Source of the DNA: an uncultured bacterium
Lineage (GTDB): Bacteria > Pseudomonadota > Alphaproteobacteria > Rhodospirillales > Rhodospirillaceae
DNA length: 64,000 bases
Assembly: GCA_903888485.1 (NCBI GenBank)
Contig: CAISTS010000032.1
Location: forward strand, 62,001 to 126,000
Reading direction: 5' to 3'
The notes beneath the pieces are model-generated. The model made no database searches. It saw only the letters and a program-made list of their open reading frames with translations, and was not told the DNA's origin. This document shows positions 52,397 through 60,841 of this stretch, piece by piece. Made by a program: the position numbers and the translations under genes. Position 1 is the first letter of the stretch, and the number at the start of each line of letters is the position of its first letter.

Positions 52397-53281
52397 ATGA
52401 ATAACTTTATGTCCACTCTTCTGCTCACTTCCGCACTGACGGTTTCCGTTGGCGTAGCTGCCCAAGAAGCTCAGCCGCTGACCTTCGATAACGCCCCGAA
52501 TGGATACGAACTCGACCTGTCGCAAAATAGCGGCGCCGGCGTCGTAACGTTCGGTCAACGCGGCGACAGCAAGGCCGGCTCGATGCCGAATGTCACGAAC
52601 TCGTCCATCACCAACACCCAGCAGGGCTATGATTTGGCTCTGCCGGACTACAATGGCACGACGACGTGGTCAGTCGGCAGTGACTCTGCCTTCACCGCGA
52701 CCTCGCCTAACGGTACGCATCTCAGCGGCAGCTTCTCCGGCGCCGCTGCTGCGAACCTGACCTACGCCAACTACGGCGCATGGGAGACGACCGGGTCCAG
52801 CGCTGCTGGGTTGTCGCTCGGCGTCTTTGCAAGCGGCGTGCCGGGCCCCAACGGCAACGATCGTCCGATCAGTGGCGGTGCGAGCTATAACGGCAAGGCC
52901 ACTGGCTACGCGACCTACGTCGATGCCGCGCAGCTCAAGCTCAACGGCGACGTGACGCTGAACGCCGACTTCGGCAACAACACGATCTCGGGCCGCGTCA
53001 CCAACATGACCGCCGCGTCGATCGATGCCACCAACCGTAGTCTCGGCGTAGCGATTGCCACCAACGACATCGCGCTGAGCAACGGTCTTATCACCGGCAC
53101 CTCCTTCGCCGGCGATGCGCGCATCGCGTGGACGGCAAGCCAGCAGATGAGCCTCGGCGGCGCTGTCGGCAGCTTCGGCGGCGGGTTCTACGGACCGAAT
53201 GCCGCGGAAGCCGCGGGCACGATCTCGATGACCAATGCCGGTACGGGCAACATCGTCGCTGCGTTCGGCGCGGCGAAGTAA
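52397..53281 (+). CDS. TbpB-like beta-barrel protein, probable Slam (type XI) cargo
   Basis: This 294-residue exported protein starts at ATG 52397 (GAGG 8 bases before). Its signal peptide ends near GVAAQEA and has no cysteine, so it is not a lipoprotein. An N-terminal segment of about 90 residues (NAPNGYELDLSQNSG, SITNTQQGYDLALPDYNG) is followed by the TbpB_B_D-type eight-stranded barrel (about 155-294): SGGASYNGKATGYATYV, ADFGNNTISGRVTNM, ITGTSFAGDARI, GGGFYGPNAAEAAGTISM and the closing VAAFGAAK. These are hallmarks of Slam-dependent surface proteins such as TbpB and the soluble hemophilins. The cargo of the Slam at 53473-54774 would be released or surface-held without a lipid. What it binds is unknown. 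Confidence 0.85.
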   Translation: MNNFMSTLLLTSALTVSVGVAAQEAQPLTFDNAPNGYELDLSQNSGAGVVTFGQRGDSKAGSMPNVTNSSITNTQQGYDLALPDYNGTTTWSVGSDSAFTATSPNGTHLSGSFSGAAAANLTYANYGAWETTGSSAAGLSLGVFASGVPGPNGNDRPISGGASYNGKATGYATYVDAAQLKLNGDVTLNADFGNNTISGRVTNMTAASIDATNRSLGVAIATNDIALSNGLITGTSFAGDARIAWTASQQMSLGGAVGSFGGGFYGPNAAEAAGTISMTNAGTGNIVAAFGAAK

Positions 53282-53310
53282 GCTCTTTTCGGTTTCTCCT
53301 CGACGCTGCG

Positions 53311-53338
53311 GCGGCCGCCTGGAGGGGCGGCCGCTTTT
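53311..53338 (+). terminator. Rho-independent terminator between cargo and Slam
   Basis: GCGGCCGCC (53311-53319) pairs with 53326-53334 across TGGAGG, followed by TTTT. It lies 30 bases after the cargo stop and about 134 bases before the Slam start. Partial termination would give more cargo than Slam mRNA. Confidence 0.85.
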
Positions 53339-53472
53339 CTTTGCGTGAAGCGCGCCTGCAGGTAGGGCGCGAAATCGCGAAAAAGTCGCCTTTTGCGGAG
53401 AACAAGTATGTGGGGACCGCCGTTGGTATGAAAGCCGCCCAGCTCTCGGAACGGTAGATCAACAGAGGTCGC

Positions 53473-54774
53473 ATGAAATTCCTTGTCGGTGTCGCGGCCG
53501 TCTTTTTGACGGCAGCCGCTTACGCGCAAACGCCTGCAACCCTGCCCGCGGCGCTCGAACAAGCACGCGTCGCCCTGGGACGGGGCGATAACGCCGCCGC
53601 CGAACAACTGTTGTCCGCGGTGGACCCGGCCACAGTCGACGTTAACGACCTGGACTTCCTGCGCGGCACGCTCGCCTTCCAGACCGAGCGCTATCGTGAC
53701 GCAGCCGAATACTTCGGCCGCATCCTCGCACGCGACCCCAGCCTCAACCGCGTGCGCCTGGAGCTTGCGCGTGCACGCTTCATGGCCGGCGACGACGGCG
53801 AAGCCGAGCGCCAGTTCCGCGCCGCCATTGCAGCCGGCGTGCCGCCGGCCGTCGCGCGCAACGTCGGCGGATTCCTCGGCGAGCTCCGCCGGCGCCGCCA
53901 CTACGATTTCGGTATCGGCGTGGGCATTGCCGCCGACAACAACATCAACGTCGCCACCACGGCGCAGACCGTCGATCTGTTTGGTTTGCCTTTCGACATC
54001 GACCAGAGCGCGCGCAAGACCTCCGGCTACGGTCTCGCCTTCAACGCCTCGGGCAATTACCAGTGGGATCTCGCCGGCAACGACGTCCGCCTCAAGGTCG
54101 GCGGCCAAGTTTACGATGCCGAGTACAAAGACGGCGACTTCGTCGATCGCCAGGTCGCGCTCTACGCCGGCCCGCGCTTCATGTTCAAGGACAATTCGGA
54201 ATTCTCGGTGATTGCGACCGGCGCGCATCGCTGGTACGGCGGCAAGAATCTGACCGATGCCTACGGCGCGCGCATCGAAGGCGAAAAGCCGCTGGGCCAT
54301 CGCTTCCTTTTCAACGGCTCGGCGAGCTGGCAGAACCAGACGTACCTGCGCCCGCAGTTCTCGTCCTACAGTGGGCCGGTATATCAGGTGAACACGGTGC
54401 TGACCTATGCCCAGCGCAGCGGCTTCCTGCGCGGCAACATCGGTGTCGTACGCGAGAATGCGCGCATCGAACCCTTGCGCGACTGGCAATACGTGTTTGG
54501 CGCCGGCATCTATCGCCATACCCTGCCGGCGCACTTCTCGGCCTATGTCAGCACGCAGCTGGCGCTTGCGCGCTATGACGCACCGCTGGCGGCTTTCGGC
54601 GTGAAGCGCGGCGACGAACAGATCGACGTGCGCCTCAGCATATCGAATGCCAAGCTCACCTTTGGCCGCTTCACGCCCATCTTCACCTATATCCACACCG
54701 AGCGGTTCTCGAACATTCCGATCTACGCTTATAGCCGCGACCGCTTCGAGCTCGGCTTCAATTGGACGTTCTAG
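53473..54774 (+). CDS. Slam-family surface lipoprotein assembly modifier (type XI secretion outer-membrane protein)
   Basis: This 433-residue protein starts at ATG 53473 (GAGG upstream) with a signal peptide ending near AAYAQ. Residues about 25-135 are TPR-like (QARVALGRGDNAAAEQLLS, DFLRGTLAFQTERYRDAAEYFGRIL). The rest is a DUF560 barrel of beta strands with YDFGIGVGIAADNNIN at its start. It closes with the Slam signature FTPIFTYIHTERFSNIPIYAYSRDRFELGFNWTF-like block (final residues end in NWTF). Slam proteins translocate TbpB-like proteins to the cell surface. The cargo gene is directly upstream with the same strand and its own terminator between. Confidence 0.9.
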   Translation: MKFLVGVAAVFLTAAAYAQTPATLPAALEQARVALGRGDNAAAEQLLSAVDPATVDVNDLDFLRGTLAFQTERYRDAAEYFGRILARDPSLNRVRLELARARFMAGDDGEAERQFRAAIAAGVPPAVARNVGGFLGELRRRRHYDFGIGVGIAADNNINVATTAQTVDLFGLPFDIDQSARKTSGYGLAFNASGNYQWDLAGNDVRLKVGGQVYDAEYKDGDFVDRQVALYAGPRFMFKDNSEFSVIATGAHRWYGGKNLTDAYGARIEGEKPLGHRFLFNGSASWQNQTYLRPQFSSYSGPVYQVNTVLTYAQRSGFLRGNIGVVRENARIEPLRDWQYVFGAGIYRHTLPAHFSAYVSTQLALARYDAPLAAFGVKRGDEQIDVRLSISNAKLTFGRFTPIFTYIHTERFSNIPIYAYSRDRFELGFNWTF

Positions 54775-55431
54775 TTAAAAACGGTAGGCGAGACCGACCT
54801 TCAACACCGGGTAATAACGGAAGTCGTCGATATCGTCCTTGATGTCGCGCCGCTCGCGCTCGAGATCGGCGGCGAAGCCGGGGATGGCGTTGGCCGGCCC
54901 GGTCGCATTGAGGAACACCTTGCTGCCGCCCTGAAACATGACGCCGGCGTCGAAGACGAAACTAAACCCGGGCTCGTCGCGGTTGCTGGTATAGCCGAGG
55001 CCGGCATAGGGCGCGAAGTCGTTGAAACGCGCGCCGCCGTCCAGGTTGCCGACTTGCGACGGCGCATACATGGTGCCGCCGATCTCGACGCTGCTGGTCG
55101 GCGTCGCGGTGAGGTCGATCTTGTTGCGGTTCAGGAAGCCGCCGCCGGTGAGACGAAAGCTGGTTTCGAACAGATAGAGATCGCCGAGCAGGCCGAAGCT
55201 CATCAGACGCAGATCACCGTCGTAGTCGACGTCCTCGCCGCTGACGCCGCGCGAGATGCTGAAGAAGTTGCCGTTCACGCGCACAGCCAGCATGTCCGAG
55301 ATATCCATACCCACTTCGAGGCCGCCACCCTGGGTGCCCACGGCAATACCGATGGACTGGGCGCCCGCGGTTATGGGCATAAAAGCGGCTCCCGCCACGA
55401 TCAGGGCGGCGAAAGCAAAACGAAAACCCAT
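54775..55431 (-). CDS. Outer-membrane beta-barrel protein, unknown
   Basis: This 218-residue protein starts at ATG 55431 behind GGAGGTTTCC. Its leader ends near ITAGAQS. The rest is alternating polar/hydrophobic strands with a final LKVGLAYRF, the terminal Phe marking a barrel. GGARFNDFAPYAGLGYTSN and FSFVFDAGVMFQGGSKV match OmpW/OmpA-like small barrels. A DIKDDIDDFRYYP block near the C-terminus is acidic. Its stop abuts the Slam gene's stop on the opposite strand, so the two are convergent. The function is unknown. Confidence 0.85.
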   Translation of the reverse strand: MGFRFAFAALIVAGAAFMPITAGAQSIGIAVGTQGGGLEVGMDISDMLAVRVNGNFFSISRGVSGEDVDYDGDLRLMSFGLLGDLYLFETSFRLTGGGFLNRNKIDLTATPTSSVEIGGTMYAPSQVGNLDGGARFNDFAPYAGLGYTSNRDEPGFSFVFDAGVMFQGGSKVFLNATGPANAIPGFAADLERERRDIKDDIDDFRYYPVLKVGLAYRF

Positions 55432-55600
55432 GGAAACCTCCGGACGACAGTGCGGGGTGCACGAGGAGGTAATGCGAAAAACCGCCCCGGGTTCCCGCAC
55501 TGCTTGAAACCCGCAGCCGGGCGTTGCGGCCAAGACACAGGGTTGCAGCCGGCCGAAAAACCGGCAGACTGCGAGCCCCTCCCTTTCCCCGGCCAATTTC

Positions 55601-56944
55601 ATGTCCCAGCCCGACCTCCTCAACCTTCTCTCCGACCTGATCGCCGACGCCAAGAAAGCCGGCGCCGATGCCGCCGACGCCATCGTCGTCGATGGCACCT
55701 CCATTTCGGTGACGACCCGGCTGGGCAAACTTGAGCAATTGGAGGGCTCGGAAGGCGGCGACATCGGCTTGCGCGTGCTCATGGGTAAGCGTCAAGCCAT
55801 TGTCTCCAGCGCCGACCGCTCACGCGAGGCGCTGAAGGAACTGGTCGAGCGCGCCGTGGCCATGGCGCGCACGGTCCCTGAGGACCCTTACTGCGGCATC
55901 GCCGCGCCCGGACAGCTCGCCACATCGCTGCCCGAGATCGACATCTGCGATCCCGCCGAGATCTCGGCGCAGACGCTGATCGACATGACCAAGACCTGCG
56001 AAGCCGCGGCGCTGGACGTGAAGGGTGTCACCAATTCCGAAGGCGCGTCGGCCTCGTGGGGGCGCACCAAGGTCGCCATCGCCGCCTCCAACGGTTTCGT
56101 GCGCTCTTATGCCTCGTCAGGCTCGTCCCTGAGTGCTTCGGTGATTGCAGGCGATTCCGACAAGGGCATGGAGACCGACTACGACTACACCTCGGCGGTG
56201 TACTTCAGCGACCTGAAGGCGCCCGCCGCTATCGGCCGCGGCGCAGGCGAGCGCGCCGTGCGCAAGGTGGGCGGGCGCAAGATCGCCAGCCGCAAGGTGC
56301 CGGTGATCTTCGATGCCCGCGCCGCCCGCGGGATCGTCGGCCACCTCCTCGGCGCCATCAATGGATCGTCGGTGGCGCGTGGCACCACCTTCCTGAAGGA
56401 CGCCATGGGCACGGAGGTCTTCGCGCCCGGCATCAGCATCCAGGAAGACCCGCACCGCAATCGTGGTCTGAGGTCCAAGCCGTGCGATGCCGAAGGCCTG
56501 CCCAACAGGGCGCGCGCGCTGATCGACAGGGGCGTGCTGACCACCTGGATCCTCGACCTGCGCGCCGCGCGCCAGTTGAACCTCGCGCCCACCGGCCACG
56601 CCACGCGCGGCACCGGCGGGCCGCCCAGCCCGGGCACGACCAACGTCTGGCTGGAAGCGGGCAAGCTTACGCCCGCTGCCCTCATGGCGGATATCAAGGA
56701 AGGCCTGTTCGTCACCGACCTCGTCGGCCAGGGCGTGAACACCGTCACCGGCGACTACAGCCGCGGCGCCGTGGGCTTCTGGATCGAGAACGGCGAGCTG
56801 ACGTACCCGGTCCATGAGGTGACCATCGCGTCCAACCTCAAGGACATGTTCAAGCGCCTCGTGCCCGCGAGCGATCTCGACATGCGCTACGGCGTCGATG
56901 CGCCAAGCGTGCGCATCGACGGCATGAGCCTCGCGGGAACCTGA
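55601..56944 (+). CDS. pmbA: PmbA/TldE metallopeptidase-associated protein
   Basis: This 447-residue protein matches PmbA (TldE). It has an N-terminal domain (SISVTTRLGKLEQLEGSEGGDIGLRVL), SGSSLSASVIAG, a central INGSSVARGTTFLKD and the C-terminal GQGVNTVTGDYSRGAVGFWIENGELTYPV. PmbA forms a complex with TldD that cleaves unstructured peptides (for example microcin and CcdA). TldE lacks the HExxxH that TldD has, as here. TldD is not in the window. Start ATG 55601. Confidence 0.95.
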   Translation: MSQPDLLNLLSDLIADAKKAGADAADAIVVDGTSISVTTRLGKLEQLEGSEGGDIGLRVLMGKRQAIVSSADRSREALKELVERAVAMARTVPEDPYCGIAAPGQLATSLPEIDICDPAEISAQTLIDMTKTCEAAALDVKGVTNSEGASASWGRTKVAIAASNGFVRSYASSGSSLSASVIAGDSDKGMETDYDYTSAVYFSDLKAPAAIGRGAGERAVRKVGGRKIASRKVPVIFDARAARGIVGHLLGAINGSSVARGTTFLKDAMGTEVFAPGISIQEDPHRNRGLRSKPCDAEGLPNRARALIDRGVLTTWILDLRAARQLNLAPTGHATRGTGGPPSPGTTNVWLEAGKLTPAALMADIKEGLFVTDLVGQGVNTVTGDYSRGAVGFWIENGELTYPVHEVTIASNLKDMFKRLVPASDLDMRYGVDAPSVRIDGMSLAGT

Positions 56945-56945
56945 A

Positions 56946-57209
56946 CTAAGCGGCGGTGTCTTTGCGCTCGTTGTAGCGCTTCAGGAACTGATGCGCGCGC
57001 TCGATGGCTTCCTGCAGGTGCGGCGGGCGCACCTGGTGCGCGATGCTGGCGCGCACATGCATCAGGAGATATCCGAAGTGATGGTACATGACGTCAGCCT
57101 CCTGGAGCGTCTGCGCGAGGCGCAGCAGGTAGGCATGCAGTTCTGGGTCCTTGTACTTCGTCTGGACTTCTTCGGCTTTTTTGTAGAGGTCTTCGATGAC
57201 GTCTTTCAT
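56946..57209 (-). CDS. Small helical hypothetical protein (87 aa)
   Basis: The frame from ATG 57209 encodes an all-helical, charged protein (MKDVIEDLYKKAEEVQ, AYLLRLAQTLQEADVMYHH, HLQEAIERAHQFLKRY). There is no leader or membrane helix. It could be a coiled-coil adaptor. The family is not recognised. The stop (TTA at 56946-56948) lies just beyond the convergent pmbA gene's stop. Support comes from the clean coding pattern and a plausible ATG. Confidence 0.6.
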   Translation of the reverse strand: MKDVIEDLYKKAEEVQTKYKDPELHAYLLRLAQTLQEADVMYHHFGYLLMHVRASIAHQVRPPHLQEAIERAHQFLKRYNERKDTAA

Positions 57210-57380
57210 TTCCTGCCTCGGCGGTGCAGTGGTTGTGGGCGTCCGGTGTCGACCCCCCTACACCGGCAAGTTGAGCATACAACGCGCTGCAGCCAAAAAG
57301 ACAGCCGCCGCATCGCTTGATTTAAAAGAAAAATTTCAGGAAAACCGTCTGCGTCGCGGGAACAATTCGTGCCCTCGCAA

Positions 57381-58328
57381 CTAAGCCGGATGGATTAGCC
57401 GCACGGGCTCCGGGTCGATGGAGATGCGCGCCGGTAGGGTGGCGATGATGTCGCCGTCGGCCTGAACCGGGCGGCCGGGCACACCTTCCACGACGACCTC
57501 GCGGGCCGTGATGATATCGACGTCTTTGAGCTTGCCCACGACACCCATCATCAGCGCCGTGCCGTAGCGCGCGATGTTCACCGGTCCCGACCCGCGCATC
57601 AGCACCACTTCAAATGTTTCATCGGCCAACGACGCCTTGGGCGCGGCGATGAACGGGCCGCCATAGAGCCGGCCGTTACACGCCACCGCCGAGGCGGTCT
57701 TGTGCACCACACCGTCGACGGTCGCCGTACAGCCGGCCGCGCCGCCGCGAAAAGCCTGGCGCGCCGCCTGCCAGACGTAGGCCAAGGGACCAAGCTTTTT
57801 CTTCAGCGCCAGCGACACGCCAGCCACCACGTCAGCGTCGAAGCCGGCACCGGCCATCATCACGAACCTGCGACCGTTGATGCGCCCTACGTGGATCGGC
57901 TTGATCGGACCCTGCATGAGGCTGCGCGCAACAACATCGGCCGCTTTTGACAACCCGATCTCATCGGCGAGCACGTTGGCGGTGCCGAGCGGAATGATGC
58001 CTAGCGCCTGACGTTTGCGGGGAAGGCCATTGACGACCTCATTGATGGTACCGTCGCCGCCGGCGGCAGCTATGACATCAAAAGCGTCGGCAGCCTCGCG
58101 CGCGATGGCCTCGGCGTGGCCGCGAGATTCGGTGTGTATCACACTGACGGGAGCGCCGAGGTCTTTGAGAGCGGCGATAACGGCATCGAACCGGGCGCGG
58201 CGGTTACCGCCGGCGACGGGATTAAAAACGGCAAGCAAACGACGCTGCGCAGCCGACCCCTCTGCGGCACGCTGTGCCGCATCCCCGCCATAACCATCCA
58301 TGCGCGGCATGCCTACGCTATGCGCCAT
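57381..58328 (-). CDS. Diacylglycerol/lipid kinase (YegS/BmrU family)
   Basis: This 315-residue soluble kinase has FNPVAGGNRRARFDAV at the start of the domain, AAGGDGTINEVVNGL (nucleotide-binding), LGIIPLGTANVLADEIG and MAGAGFDADVVAG (phosphate and metal). Family enzymes phosphorylate diacylglycerol or phosphatidylglycerol. The N-terminal 20 residues are variable and start choice is uncertain between ATG 58328, 58310 and 58301. It is divergent from the phosphoesterase gene. Confidence 0.92.
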   Translation of the reverse strand: MAHSVGMPRMDGYGGDAAQRAAEGSAAQRRLLAVFNPVAGGNRRARFDAVIAALKDLGAPVSVIHTESRGHAEAIAREAADAFDVIAAAGGDGTINEVVNGLPRKRQALGIIPLGTANVLADEIGLSKAADVVARSLMQGPIKPIHVGRINGRRFVMMAGAGFDADVVAGVSLALKKKLGPLAYVWQAARQAFRGGAAGCTATVDGVVHKTASAVACNGRLYGGPFIAAPKASLADETFEVVLMRGSGPVNIARYGTALMMGVVGKLKDVDIITAREVVVEGVPGRPVQADGDIIATLPARISIDPEPVRLIHPA

Positions 58329-58454
58329 CTGTTTGAAAGCGACAGTTCTGTTTCAACGCCGTGAAGAGTCCATGAAGACAGACCCCGACCGTCTAGTAAA
58401 GCGAATCCGCATCACATACATCGAAGCCGCGCGAGATTGGCATTTCAGGAGTTC

Positions 58455-59402
58455 ATGTTGCGCGCGATTGGAAGCACTCTCAAATTCCGCTGCATCTTCC
58501 TCTCCGACATTCACCTCGGCACGCGTGGCTGCAAAGCCGGCTTTCTCCTCGACTTCCTCAAGCATACCGAGTCGGAAAAGCTGTACCTCGTCGGCGACAT
58601 CATCGACGGCTGGCGGCTGAAAAAGAACTGGTACTGGACCCAGGAGCACAACGACGTTGTGCAAAAGGTGCTGCGCAAGGCGCGCAAGGGCACCGATGTG
58701 ATTTACGTGCCCGGGAACCACGACGAATTCGCGCGCGATTTCCTGGATCACGAGTTCGGCGAGATCAAGGTGATGCGCGACGCCATGCATAAAACCGTGG
58801 ATGGCCGCACATTTTTGGTAGCCCACGGCGACGAATGCGACGGCGTGATGATCTATGCCAAGTGGCTCGCCATCCTCGGTGACACGGCTTATGTGGCCGC
58901 GCTGACGCTGAACACCTGGTTCAACGCCATCCGTCGCCGCTTCGGCCTGCCGTACTGGTCGCTGTCGAAATACCTCAAGCACCGCGTCAAGAACGCCGTG
59001 CAGTTCATCACCAACTACGAGAGCGTCATGGCGCGAATGGCGCGCGAGCGGGGCGCCGACGGCATCATCTGCGGCCACATCCACCACGCCGAGATCCGCG
59101 ACATCGACGGCATCACCTACCTCAACGACGGCGACTGGGTCGAAAGCTGCACCGCGCTGGTCGAACACTTCGACGGGCATTGGGAGATCCTGCACTGGGC
59201 CGACCTGCGCGGCCTCGTGCCGTCCGAACCCGTGACCGAAGAGACCGACGCAAACGCCGAACTGCCGGTGGTCATTCCGACTTTCCCGCTGTCCTCCTTG
59301 AGCGGCATTCCGCTCGAGGCAAGCAACAAGGCAAAAGAATGCGAATACTCATCGTCTCCGACGCCTGGCATCCCCAAATCAACGGTGTGGTCCGAACCTT
59401 AA
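58455..59402 (+). CDS. LpxH-like UDP-2,3-diacylglucosamine diphosphatase/metallophosphoesterase
   Basis: This 315-residue protein starts at ATG 58455 (AGGAG upstream). It has the metallophosphoesterase metal ligands: IFLSDIHLGTRG (Asp18/His20), LVGDIIDGW (Asp48), YVPGNHDEF (Asn88/His89), VAHGDECDG (His124) and IICGHIHHAE. LpxH hydrolyses UDP-diacylglucosamine in lipid A synthesis, but the longer, two-gene form (with a GT4 enzyme next) is seen in alphaproteobacteria and may serve another lipid. The last 64 bases overlap the glycosyltransferase start. The C-terminal tail is unstructured. Confidence 0.88.
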   Translation: MLRAIGSTLKFRCIFLSDIHLGTRGCKAGFLLDFLKHTESEKLYLVGDIIDGWRLKKNWYWTQEHNDVVQKVLRKARKGTDVIYVPGNHDEFARDFLDHEFGEIKVMRDAMHKTVDGRTFLVAHGDECDGVMIYAKWLAILGDTAYVAALTLNTWFNAIRRRFGLPYWSLSKYLKHRVKNAVQFITNYESVMARMARERGADGIICGHIHHAEIRDIDGITYLNDGDWVESCTALVEHFDGHWEILHWADLRGLVPSEPVTEETDANAELPVVIPTFPLSSLSGIPLEASNKAKECEYSSSPTPGIPKSTVWSEP

Positions 59403-60394
59403 CGACGCTGCAGAAACACCTCATCGCCACCGGCTACGAGACCATCACCATTACGCCGGATCAGTTCCGCAGCGTACCCTGCCCGACCTATCCCGAAATC
59501 CGCCTCGCCCTGATGCCCTCACGGCGCATGGCGCGCACGATCGAAGGCTCGCGGCCCTGCGTCGTGCACATCGCCACCGAAGGCCCGCTCGGATTAGCGG
59601 CGCGGCGTTACTGCATGAAGCGCGGCATTCCGTTCACCACCGCCTTCCACACCAAATTCCCCGAGTACGTTAACGCACGCCTCGGCGTGCCGGCCAATTG
59701 GACGTACAAGATCATGCGCCGCTTCCATGCGCCGGCGCACGCGGTGATGGTGGCCACGCAAACGGTCGAGAACGAACTCGTGGCCCACGGGTTTGCCAAC
59801 ATCAAGCGCTGGAGCCGCGGCGTCGACACCGACCTCTTTCGCCCGCGCGATAAAAGTTTCCTCGATCTGCCGCGGCCCATCGCGCTGTACGTCGGGCGCG
59901 TCGCGGTCGAGAAGAATATCGAGGCCTTCCTCGCCGTCGAACATCCCGGCAGCAAAGTAGTGGTCGGCGATGGTCCGCAGCTCAAGGAGCTCTCGCGCAA
60001 ATATCCCGCCGTGCACTTCGTCGGCGTCAAAGAAGGTGAAGAACTCGCCAAACACTTCGCGGCGGCCGATGTGTTCGTCTTCCCGAGCCTTACAGATACT
60101 TTTGGGTTGGTGCTTCTCGAGGCGCTGGCCTGCGGCGTACCGGTCGCCGCTTATCCCGTAGCCGGACCACTTGACGTCATCGGCGAGGCGCCCGTTGGTT
60201 GCCTTAACGCCGACCTCGCCGTCGCGGTGAAGAAGGCGCTGGACGCCTCACCCGAGGCCTGCCGCGCCCATGCCGAGCGTTACTCCTGGGAAGCCAGCGC
60301 GCAGCAGTTCCTGGAGAACATCGCGCCCTTTCCGCCGGAGCGCTTTTTTCCCGGCGGCTCATCGCAGTCTGGAATGGAACCCGCTGCCGCCTAG
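59339..60394 (+). CDS. Family 4 glycosyltransferase (GT-B)
   Basis: This 351-residue GT-B enzyme has MRILIVSDAWHPQINGVVRT (acceptor domain) and ALYVGRVAVEKNIEAFL, then DVFVFPSLTDTFGLVLLEALACGVPVAAYPV (donor-binding E-x7-E). It is the GT1/GT4-type mannosyl/glucosyl transferase pattern. The ATG at 59339 overlaps the phosphoesterase gene's 3' end by 64 bases. The two are translated together and are a common pair in alphaproteobacteria, probably for a glycolipid. Confidence 0.93.
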   Translation: MRILIVSDAWHPQINGVVRTLTTLQKHLIATGYETITITPDQFRSVPCPTYPEIRLALMPSRRMARTIEGSRPCVVHIATEGPLGLAARRYCMKRGIPFTTAFHTKFPEYVNARLGVPANWTYKIMRRFHAPAHAVMVATQTVENELVAHGFANIKRWSRGVDTDLFRPRDKSFLDLPRPIALYVGRVAVEKNIEAFLAVEHPGSKVVVGDGPQLKELSRKYPAVHFVGVKEGEELAKHFAAADVFVFPSLTDTFGLVLLEALACGVPVAAYPVAGPLDVIGEAPVGCLNADLAVAVKKALDASPEACRAHAERYSWEASAQQFLENIAPFPPERFFPGGSSQSGMEPAAA

Positions 60395-60732
60395 TAGCGC
60401 GGCTGTTCGACGTCGTCCGCCGGCGGTGGGGCGTTCTGCATCATCGACTGGCGTTCCTGTTCGGCGGCGATCTCGCGGATGCGCCGCTCGGCTTCGGCCG
60501 CCACGGCGTCGGCCGGCGAGGTTTCGGTCCAGCCGTTGTTGAAGGGCTCGTTGGGCAGCGGCCCCATCGTTTTACGCGGCAGGGAGTCTGACGGCAGCTT
60601 CGGATAGGCGGTCTTGTCCGGGCCCGGCGGCTGCGAGAGGTCGTGAGTTGTGCCCTCGCGCAAGGTCATGGCCCCGGCGACGAGTATCGCCGCACCGACC
60701 AGATACCAGACGAGACTTCCGCGCGGTTCCAT
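60391..60732 (-). CDS. Single-pass membrane protein (113 aa), unknown
   Basis: The frame from ATG 60732 has one N-terminal hydrophobic helix (LVWYLVGAAILVAGAMTL) and a proline-rich, then helical (ADAVAAEAERRIREIAAEQERQ) extracytoplasmic tail. Its stop overlaps the convergent GT4 stop by 4 bases. I do not recognise the family. It is likely a real gene from its coding pattern. Confidence 0.6.
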   Translation of the reverse strand: MEPRGSLVWYLVGAAILVAGAMTLREGTTHDLSQPPGPDKTAYPKLPSDSLPRKTMGPLPNEPFNNGWTETSPADAVAAEAERRIREIAAEQERQSMMQNAPPPADDVEQPRY

Positions 60733-60841
60733 GGGGCCTTTCCTGCCTCCCCGCGCCCGTTCTCAGGCGCGGCGAAGTCGCCTATTGTCGTCCCATGACC
60801 CAAACGGCGCAAGTTGCCTCACGTTTCGCTCGGCACAGTTC

